From Curtobacterium sp. VKM Ac-2922 (lineage in GTDB: Bacteria > Actinomycetota > Actinomycetes > Actinomycetales > Microbacteriaceae): a DNA stretch of 64,000 bases. Below the pieces are notes generated by a model. The model searched no databases and was not told where the DNA came from. It worked only from the letters and a program-made list of their open reading frames with translations. The DNA is taken from the NCBI RefSeq assembly GCF_022815645.1, contig NZ_JALGRO010000006.1:158656-222655 (forward strand), written 5' to 3'. Of this stretch, positions 58,861 through 64,000 are shown in pieces (positions within the stretch are counted from its first letter, which is position 1; each line of letters opens with the position of its first letter). The position numbers and the translations under genes were made by a program.

Positions 58861-60210
58861 ATGTCCACCACGACCATCCGCGAGCCCGAGGACGTCCAGC
58901 TCGCCACCGGGAGGTTCCCGGCCATCGGCGCCAAGGAGACCAAGCGCGGCGCCACCCTGGCGTTCTTCGCCTGGACCCTCGCCGTCTACGACTTCATCAT
59001 GTTCGGCACCCTCCTGCCCCGCATCGCCGAGGACTTCGGCTGGAACGAACAGACGGCGCTGCTGGCGAACACGCTCGTGAGCGTCGGCGTCTTCGTCGTC
59101 GTGATCCTGGTCGGCCTGTTCGTCGACCGCATGGGACGACGTCGCGGCATGATGATCACGATCGGCGGTGCGGCGCTCTCGTCGGCACTGACGGCAGCGT
59201 CGTCCGGGGTCGCGTCGCTGGTGGGCTTCCGGGCGCTCAGCGGGTTCGGCATGGCGGAGCAGTCGGTCAACTCCACGTACCTGAACGAGGTCTTCGCCCT
59301 GACCGAGGTCGAGGGCATCCGGAAGCGCCGCGGCTTCTTCTACAGCCTGGTCCAGACCGGGTGGCCCATCGGTGCGCTGCTGGCCGCCGCGTTCATCGCC
59401 GGCATCAACGGCCTGTTCGGCCCGGACTCGTGGCGGCTCGCGTTCCTCATCGCCACCGTGCCGGCGCTGTTCGTCCTGTTCCTGCGCAAGGGCATCAAGG
59501 AGACCCCGCAGCACCGGCTCAACACCTACCTGCGTGAGCTGCGGAAGTCCGGCCGCACCGACGAGGCCGCTGCGATCGCGACACGCTTCGGCATCGTCGA
59601 CGGTGAACGGCCCTCGCTCAAGGCGATCTTCGGACGTCGCTACGCACGCAACACCATCGTGCTCTCGATCGCGTGGATCGTGAACTACTTCGGCATCACC
59701 ACCACGAGCGTCCTCGGCACCACGATGCTCGAGGGCGTCAAGGGCATCGACACCAGCATGTCCCTGCTGATCATCGTGCTCTCCAACGTCGTCGGCGCCG
59801 CCGGGTACCTGTTCCACGGGTGGCTCGGCGACATCATCGGCCGCAAGGTCACCATCGTGGGCGGCTGGCTGCTCGCCGGGGTGTGCTGGACCCTGTTCGT
59901 GCTCGGCCCGAACGACTTCGGCTACGTGCTGATCACGTACATGCTGACGCTGTTCTTCCTGCTCGGCCCGTACGCCTCCCTGCTGTTCCTGCAGGCCGAG
60001 TGCTTCGACTCGAGCTGCCGTGCGACCGGCTCGGCGTTCGTCACCGCGATGGGCCAGCCCGGCTCGATCATCGGGTCCGCTGTGCTCACGGCACTCGTCG
60101 CCGGAAGCGTCGGTCTCGGCCCGGCAGCCATCATCGTGGGGGCCGGCGGCATGGTCCTGTCCGGGCTGATCATGCTCGCGACCAAGCGCGTGGCGGTGAT
60201 CGAGCATTGA
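58861..60210 (+). CDS. MFS transporter (organic-acid/aromatic-acid type)
   Basis: A 449-residue transporter with 12 membrane helices. LAVYDFIMFGTLLPRIAEDFGWNEQ is TM1, then LVGLFVDRMGRRRGMM (the MFS G-x-x-x-D-R-x-G-R-R loop). STYLNEVF-ALTEVEGIRKRRGFFYSLVQTGWPIGALLAAA follows, with HGWLGDIIGRKVTIVGG in the second half. The pattern fits the AAHS/sugar-porter group. In the operon it would import the substrate. It is 63 bp after the asparaginase gene, the largest gap in the operon, with GAGAGGAAG as its ribosome site. Confidence 0.88.
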   Translation: MSTTTIREPEDVQLATGRFPAIGAKETKRGATLAFFAWTLAVYDFIMFGTLLPRIAEDFGWNEQTALLANTLVSVGVFVVVILVGLFVDRMGRRRGMMITIGGAALSSALTAASSGVASLVGFRALSGFGMAEQSVNSTYLNEVFALTEVEGIRKRRGFFYSLVQTGWPIGALLAAAFIAGINGLFGPDSWRLAFLIATVPALFVLFLRKGIKETPQHRLNTYLRELRKSGRTDEAAAIATRFGIVDGERPSLKAIFGRRYARNTIVLSIAWIVNYFGITTTSVLGTTMLEGVKGIDTSMSLLIIVLSNVVGAAGYLFHGWLGDIIGRKVTIVGGWLLAGVCWTLFVLGPNDFGYVLITYMLTLFFLLGPYASLLFLQAECFDSSCRATGSAFVTAMGQPGSIIGSAVLTALVAGSVGLGPAAIIVGAGGMVLSGLIMLATKRVAVIEH

Positions 60211-61004
60211 GCACGTCGACGCAGCAGACCGTGTACTCGGAGTTCGCCGACAGTGTCGCCGTCGTCACCGGTGCCGCGAGCGGGATCGGCGCGGCCCTCG
60301 CCGTGCAGCTCGCCGAACACGGGGCGAACATCGTCATCCCGGTGTTCGCCGGTGACCCGCACGACCCGTCGACCGTCGTCGCGGCCGTCGAAGCTGCTGG
60401 CGGCCACGCACTCACCGTGACGGCGGACGTCCGACGCACCGAGGACGTCGATGCCGTGTTCCGGGCAGCACTCGACCGGTGGGGGCGCGTCGACCACGTC
60501 GTCGCCGGCGCCGGGGTGCTCCGACGGCAGCCGCTGGACACCATGACCGACGACGACTGGAACGACCTGCTGCAGGTCGACCTGCACGGCGTGATGCGAA
60601 CCCTGCGTGCCGGCGCACGACACCTCGGCGCCGGGGGCTCGATGGTGGCGGTGTCGTCGATCGCAGGCGGTGTGTACGGCTGGGCCGCGCACAGCCACTA
60701 CGCCGCGTGCAAGGCCGCCGTCATCGGGCTCGTCCGGAGCGCCGCAGCCGAGCTGGCACCCCGTGGGATCCGGGTCAACACGATCATCCCCGGACTCATC
60801 GAGACGCCGCAGTCGATGGACGCGCAGAACTCGCTCGGCCCGGCCGGCCTCGACGCCGCCGGCGAACGGATCCCGTGGGGCCGAGTCGGTCAGGCCGACG
60901 AAGCCGCTGCGGTGATCCGGTTCCTGCTCAGCCGCGAAGCCCGCTACGTCACCGGGCACGAGCTCGTCGTCGACGGCGGCCTGACCATCTTCATGGCCGA
61001 CTGA
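60207..61004 (+). CDS. SDR-family oxidoreductase 1 of the catabolic operon
   Basis: A 265-residue classical SDR. SVAVVTGAASGIGAALAVQLAEHGANIV is the cofactor site, AGAGVLRRQPLDTMTDDDW the N-A-G-like region, and SMVAVSSIAGGVYGWAAHSHYAACKAAVIGLVRSAAAELAPRGIRVNTIIPGLIETP has the Ser-Tyr-x3-Lys triad. The start is a TTG overlapping the MFS stop (TTGA), or a GTG at 60231. The last frame stop overlaps the next SDR. Two tandem SDRs suggest sequential oxidation of an alcohol or imine in the same substrate. Confidence 0.88.
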   Translation: MSTSTQQTVYSEFADSVAVVTGAASGIGAALAVQLAEHGANIVIPVFAGDPHDPSTVVAAVEAAGGHALTVTADVRRTEDVDAVFRAALDRWGRVDHVVAGAGVLRRQPLDTMTDDDWNDLLQVDLHGVMRTLRAGARHLGAGGSMVAVSSIAGGVYGWAAHSHYAACKAAVIGLVRSAAAELAPRGIRVNTIIPGLIETPQSMDAQNSLGPAGLDAAGERIPWGRVGQADEAAAVIRFLLSREARYVTGHELVVDGGLTIFMAD

Positions 61005-61756
61005 TGCCCGGGGACAACACCGTGTTCGACCTCACCGGGTCCACGGCGCTCGTCACCGGCGGCGCCAGCGGCATCGGACTCGCGATCGTCGAGACCTTCG
61101 TCGCCGCCGGAGCACAGGTCGTCGCCGCGGACCGCGACGTCGAGGGCCTGCGGGCGCTCGCACACCGGCTCGACGTCCGGACCGTCGTCCTCGACGTCAC
61201 CGACGAGGACCAGGTCGAGGCCGTCGTCGCCGCGATCGACGACGAGTTCGGCGGCATCCAGGTGCTCGTCAACGCGGCCGGCGTCCTGTCGCAGTCACCG
61301 CTCGAAGCGCTGACGGTGGCGGACTGGAACCGCATCATCGCGATCGACCTGACGGGTGTGTTCCTGATGATGCGTGCCGTCGGCCGGCGCATGCTCCGCG
61401 ACGGCGACGGGCGCATCGTCAACCTCGCCTCGCAGCTGGCGATCAAGGGTGGTTCCGAGATCGCCCACTACGCCGCCGCGAAGGCCGGTGTCATCGCGCT
61501 GACCAAGAGCGCCGCGATCGAGTGGAGCGGACGCGGCGTGCTGGTCAACGCGATCGCGCCCGGCCCGATCGTCTCGCCCATGACGGACGCGATGACCGCG
61601 CAGTGGCGGACCGACAAGGCGGCCGAGCTGCCGATCGGGCGCTTCGGCGTCCCGGCCGAGGTGGCCCCCACCGCACTGCTGCTCGCGTCGTCGCCCGCGG
61701 GTGACCTGTACACCGGGCAGACGCTCGGCCCGAACTCCGGTGACGTCATGCCGTGA
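61004..61756 (+). CDS. SDR-family oxidoreductase 2 of the catabolic operon
   Basis: A 250-residue classical SDR. STALVTGGASGIGLAIVETFVAAGAQVVAADRDVEGLRAL holds the TGxxxGIG cofactor site with an Asp after the second strand (DRD), which favours NAD over NADP. LVNAAGVLSQSPLEALTVADWNRIIAIDLTGVFLMMRAVG and RIVNLASQLAIKGGSEIAHYAAAKAGVIALTKSAAIEWSGRGVLVNAIAPGPI carry the Ser, Tyr and Lys residues. The ATG at 61004 overlaps the SDR1 stop (TGATG). It is the last gene of the operon, ending with NSGDVMP. Confidence 0.9.
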   Translation: MPGDNTVFDLTGSTALVTGGASGIGLAIVETFVAAGAQVVAADRDVEGLRALAHRLDVRTVVLDVTDEDQVEAVVAAIDDEFGGIQVLVNAAGVLSQSPLEALTVADWNRIIAIDLTGVFLMMRAVGRRMLRDGDGRIVNLASQLAIKGGSEIAHYAAAKAGVIALTKSAAIEWSGRGVLVNAIAPGPIVSPMTDAMTAQWRTDKAAELPIGRFGVPAEVAPTALLLASSPAGDLYTGQTLGPNSGDVMP

Positions 61757-61914
61757 GGAACGCCGGCATCTCGGGCCCCGGCCTGGAGGCTCGGGTACAG
61801 CAGGCAGCACGGAGCCCTCGAGCAGCTGCGACCTGCGTGGTTGCGCGCGCACCCACGCCAGCAGCTCGATCGCCTCGTACCGACCGGCCGGTAGGGTGCA
61901 AGCCCTTCCCAACT

Positions 61915-61934
61915 GTGTCACGACCGTGGTACAC
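61915..61934 (+). promoter_or_regulatory. Possible GntR/YtrA-type operator
   Basis: GTGTCACGACCGTGGTACAC has GTGT...ACAC ends, as in YtrA-type operators, about 20 bp before the membrane protein ATG. The inner arms are not symmetric, so it is only a weak candidate. Confidence 0.3.
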
Positions 61935-61954
61935 CTTGGTCCAGGGGGTACTCG

Positions 61955-62890
61955 ATGTTCATGCTCGTCACGTCCGGTCTGCCGATCGCCGTCGGCATCG
62001 GTCTGACCGTGGGCGGTGTCCTCGCGCACGCCGATGCCCGTCGTGATGCCGTGACAGACGCGCACGCCGGCGCTCCGGACCGATCCACCCCCCGGCGTGG
62101 TCGGGTCGCAGCGGCGATCACCGCGGCCGGGTGGCTGGTCGCGGCGCTCCTGTCGCTCCTGTCGATCGGTACGTTCCAGTGGTGGCCGACCGTGCTGCCG
62201 ATCGCCGCGGGGATCGTGGCGTGCGTCGCCGCAGCGCACCTCCCGGTCACCCGCCCGTCCGACACCCGGCCGGTGCTCGACCTGCGGCACCGTGGCGCGC
62301 TGACCTTCACGTCGCGCAGCGAGGTCCTCGTGGCCGCCGTGGCGTCCGCCGTCCTCGCCGTCACGGTGATCGCCGCCGGAGCCATGTCGTCGGACGACGG
62401 CGAGGGGCGCTGGGCGTTCATCACCATCCCCGTGGGCGACGACGGCACCGCGTCCACGGAGTTCTTCGGCTGGTACTACGGCGTCCCGGTCCTGACGGCA
62501 GCGCTCGTGCTCGCCGTCGTCGCACTGACCGGACTGCAGCGCATCGCGCGGGTCCCCCGCTTCCACGACGACCGCGTCGCCGACGACCTGATCCGCCGAG
62601 GCCTGTCCACGGCGGTGCTCCGGAGCGCGACGGCAGCACTGCTGATCACGATCGGAACCGCCTGGGAACTCGTCGCGCGAGCGTCGCAGCTGCGGACCTC
62701 GATCCCGCGCACGCACATCGGGACGATCGAGTTCGGCACGTCGTTCGCCGCTGCGGGACCCGTCCTCGACGTCGCGGCACACTGCTCGGTCGGGTTGGGT
62801 CTCGCGCTGCTCGTCGCGCAGCTCCTGCGCGGGCGTCGGCGACGCACGTCCGCCGCCGTCGCACACGACCCCCGTCGGGCCCGCGTGTGA
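61955..62890 (+). CDS. Multi-pass membrane protein, coupled to a GntR regulator
   Basis: A 311-residue membrane protein with about six helices (MFMLVTSGLPIAVGIGLTVGGVL, ITAAGWLVAALLSLLSIGTFQWWPTVLPIAAGIVACVAA, LVAAVASAVLAVTVIAAGAM, GVPVLTAALVLAVVALTGL, AALLITIGTAWELV, SVGLGLALLVAQLL) and charged loops (LQRIARVPRFHDDRVADDLIRRG). I do not recognise a family. Its stop overlaps the GTG of a YtrA-type GntR gene (GTGA). YtrA-like regulators usually control ABC exporters; here only this integral protein is in the unit. The ATG at 61955 has CAGGGGG upstream. Confidence 0.7.
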   Translation: MFMLVTSGLPIAVGIGLTVGGVLAHADARRDAVTDAHAGAPDRSTPRRGRVAAAITAAGWLVAALLSLLSIGTFQWWPTVLPIAAGIVACVAAAHLPVTRPSDTRPVLDLRHRGALTFTSRSEVLVAAVASAVLAVTVIAAGAMSSDDGEGRWAFITIPVGDDGTASTEFFGWYYGVPVLTAALVLAVVALTGLQRIARVPRFHDDRVADDLIRRGLSTAVLRSATAALLITIGTAWELVARASQLRTSIPRTHIGTIEFGTSFAAAGPVLDVAAHCSVGLGLALLVAQLLRGRRRRTSAAVAHDPRRARV

Positions 62891-63267
62891 GCGGATCCGG
62901 CTCCCCGCCGTCGGGGCTCCCGTCCAGCGCCGAGGCGATCGCCGACCTCATCCGCGGCCAGATCTCCGTGGGGCTGCTGGCCCCCGGAACACGCCTGCCG
63001 TCCGTCCGGCAGCTGGCGCGCGACATGTCGGTCGCCCCCGGCACGGTCGCGAAGGCGTTCCAGCGCCTGGATGCCGAGGGCTTCGTCGCGACGCGGCTGG
63101 GATCCGGTACGCGGGTCGCGGAACGGAGCGGCGCGCTGCCTGCTGCGGTGCTCGACTCGTTGCGGCGGGCCGTCGATGACGCCGATCGGCACGACGTCGG
63201 GATCGAGCAGCTGCAGGCCGCGCTCGACGCGATGTGGGCGGCGGAACACCCGCCGCCGGATCCCTGA
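62887..63267 (+). CDS. YtrA-subfamily GntR regulator
   Basis: A 126-residue regulator with a winged helix at about 15-80 (AEAIADLIRGQISVGLLAPGTRLPSVRQLARDMSVAPGTVAKAFQRLDAEGFVATRLGSGTRVAER) and a short C-terminal dimerisation helix. The length and absence of a large effector domain define the YtrA subfamily. The GTG at 62887 overlaps the membrane protein stop, so both are made together. It is a likely autoregulator of this two-gene unit. It is convergent with the following gene. Confidence 0.87.
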   Translation: MSGSGSPPSGLPSSAEAIADLIRGQISVGLLAPGTRLPSVRQLARDMSVAPGTVAKAFQRLDAEGFVATRLGSGTRVAERSGALPAAVLDSLRRAVDDADRHDVGIEQLQAALDAMWAAEHPPPDP

Positions 63268-63274
63268 CACCGAG

Positions 63275-63835
63275 TCAGTCGAGGTCGCCGTGGCGGGCCA
63301 CGAACCGATCGGCCCCGGCGATGCGGCGGACCTGGAGCGGCACCAACACGACACCCGCGCACAGCACCAGCGCGAACTCCAGGACGAGGAGGACCGCCAC
63401 GAACCCGCCGTCCCAGGTGCGCAGTTGCGCGAGGGCCTCGAGGAACAAACCGAGCATCAGCGCGATGTACGGTGCAGTCCAGCGCGGCAGCCAGTCCCGG
63501 TACGCCCTCGCGAACGCCACCGCGTGCGGTTCCTCCGACTCCGACAGGCGGACGTCCTCTCCCTGGATCACGGCGCGGCCGACGTCGCGACGACGTGCGG
63601 TGTCCAGACCGTCCAGGACCGACCCCGGTTTCGGCATGCCACTCACACGGAGGAAGAGCACGGCTGCAGCGGCCATGCTGCCGAATGCGCAGCTCAGCAG
63701 CACCGCGCTGACCAATCGCGCACCTTCGTGCACCCGCGGCGCGAAGAGCAGCAGCGCCCCCAGGGTGAGCAACGCCACGACGATCGCGACGAGCACCACA
63801 CGACGGCTCCGGAACGGTGCGAGGATCTCGGCCAT
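63275..63835 (-). CDS. Membrane protein, paralogue of the protein at 54079
   Basis: About 186 residues with four helices (RVVLVAIVVALLTLGALLLFAP, LVSAVLLSCAFGSMAAAAVLFL, APYIALMLGLFLEALAQL, GFVAVLLVLEFALVLCAGVVLVPLQV). The cytoplasmic stretch RRRDVGRAVIQGEDVRLSESEEPHAVAFARAYRDW and the end VRRIAGADRFVARHGDLD match the C-terminal half of the gene at 54079-55089. The start is unsure: the ATG at 63835 is used; a GTG at 63898 would add 21 residues. Function is not known. Its 5' region runs into the disrupted palindrome. Confidence 0.65.
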   Translation of the reverse strand: MAEILAPFRSRRVVLVAIVVALLTLGALLLFAPRVHEGARLVSAVLLSCAFGSMAAAAVLFLRVSGMPKPGSVLDGLDTARRRDVGRAVIQGEDVRLSESEEPHAVAFARAYRDWLPRWTAPYIALMLGLFLEALAQLRTWDGGFVAVLLVLEFALVLCAGVVLVPLQVRRIAGADRFVARHGDLD

Positions 63836-63902
63836 CTCCCGAGTCTGCTCCGGAACGGTCTGAACCTTCCGATCACGCGGGGCGGTGGTCGCCACCACCG
63901 CC

Positions 63903-63923
63903 GGACGGGAGGCGCGGTGCCAG
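63903..63923. repeat. Half of a palindrome family A element, cut at its centre by an IS
   Basis: GGACGGGAGGCGCGGTGCCAG is one arm of the family (compare 43430 and 48192). Where its mirror arm CTGGCACC... should start, the terminal repeat of an IS3-family element begins (63924). Confidence 0.75.
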
Positions 63924-64000
63924 TGAACTGGTCCCCGAAGGTTGGACTGTGAAGTCAGGTTAGGCCGCGAGGGCGTGGGCTCGGTAGTTGACCGGGCTCA
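63924..64000. mobile_element. IS3-family (IS150-like) insertion sequence, one end only
   Basis: The element starts with TGAACTGGTCCCCGAAGG...TTGGACT (63924-63948), an inverted-repeat end of the IS150-like TGWACTG...TTGGAC type. The minus-strand 3' end of its orfB transposase follows inside it. The rest lies beyond the window. Confidence 0.85.
63960..64000 (-). CDS. IS3-family transposase orfB, C-terminal 12 residues
   Basis: The minus-strand frame reads ...SPVNYRAHALAA then TAA at 63960-63962, the usual end of IS150-type orfB (L-S-P-x-x-Y-R...). It lies 12 bp inside the terminal inverted repeat. Only the extreme C-terminus is in the window. It would be the DDE integrase made by frameshifting with orfA, which lies outside. 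Confidence 0.82.
   Translation of the reverse strand, partial: SPVNYRAHALAA

Noticed and set aside
61780..61850. Another member of the 3'-end palindrome family after the second SDR
   Set aside because: CCTGGAGGCTCGGG resembles one arm, but no matching second arm follows, so it was not counted.
1..64000. tRNA or rRNA genes
   Set aside because: I looked through the intergenic stretches for cloverleaf-type or rRNA sequences and saw none. A covariance search would be needed to be certain.

Overview
The window is high-GC (around 70%), densely packed, and rich in GTG starts and GTGA/ATGA stop-start overlaps. With the gene families present (OleA/OleBC/OleD, DUF6421, DUF2891/DUF969/DUF979), this suggests an actinobacterium, probably Microbacteriaceae and perhaps Curtobacterium. 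That assignment is inference; no rRNA or tRNA gene is present to anchor it. Coding is mostly clean and chromosomal. The only mobile DNA seen is the end of an IS3-family element at the right edge.

Layout. 1-7.1 kb (minus strand): a truncated sugar-porter MFS transporter, a small unknown protein, an NmrA-like oxidoreductase, and a complete olefin (ole) operon oleA-oleBC-oleD. 7.2-16.8 kb: housekeeping and envelope genes, namely a lipoprotein, pgi, a nitronate monooxygenase, a RimK-type ligase divergent from its retropepsin-like partner, an ECF sigma factor with a membrane partner, YCII-like, holin-like and DUF3892 proteins, and an alpha/beta hydrolase. 16.9-26.3 kb: a permease, two DUF1989 proteins, a 1235-residue biotin carboxylase, allophanate hydrolase and a TetR regulator. 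In current understanding this is a guanidine (formerly called urea amidolyase) nitrogen pathway. 26.4-33.7 kb: a DUF2975/Xre pair under an AT-rich operator, a VOC protein, a metallo-hydrolase, an AraC regulator, a secreted GH43-like enzyme and a flavin amine oxidase. 33.8-43.4 kb: pxpABC (5-oxoprolinase) and, 6 kb away, the DUF969-DUF979-DUF2891 operon divergent from a GntR regulator. Both operons carry the same 11-bp palindromic operator. Between them lie a duplicated pxpC tail, a small monooxygenase and a hipBA toxin-antitoxin module. 43.6-55.1 kb: secreted and membrane proteins, a GH16 enzyme, threonine aldolase, an SDR, DUF6421 and small unknown genes. 55.2-61.8 kb: a LacI regulator divergent from a six-gene catabolic operon (CE4 deacetylase/cyclic-imidase-like protein, small Cys-X2-Cys protein, asparaginase, MFS transporter, two SDRs). 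61.9-64 kb: a membrane protein with a YtrA-type GntR regulator, another membrane protein, and the end of an IS3-family element.

Common themes. Three separately regulated operons release nitrogen from small amides or ureides (guanidine, 5-oxoproline, and a probable cyclic imide or amide), alongside a nitronate monooxygenase, an amine oxidase and a threonine aldolase. At the DNA level, at least eight gene 3' ends carry related palindromes of about 40 bp that look like a terminator/REP-like family. The IS3 element at the right edge sits exactly at the centre of one of them. A second, nested-hairpin repeat occurs twice, 1.9 kb apart.
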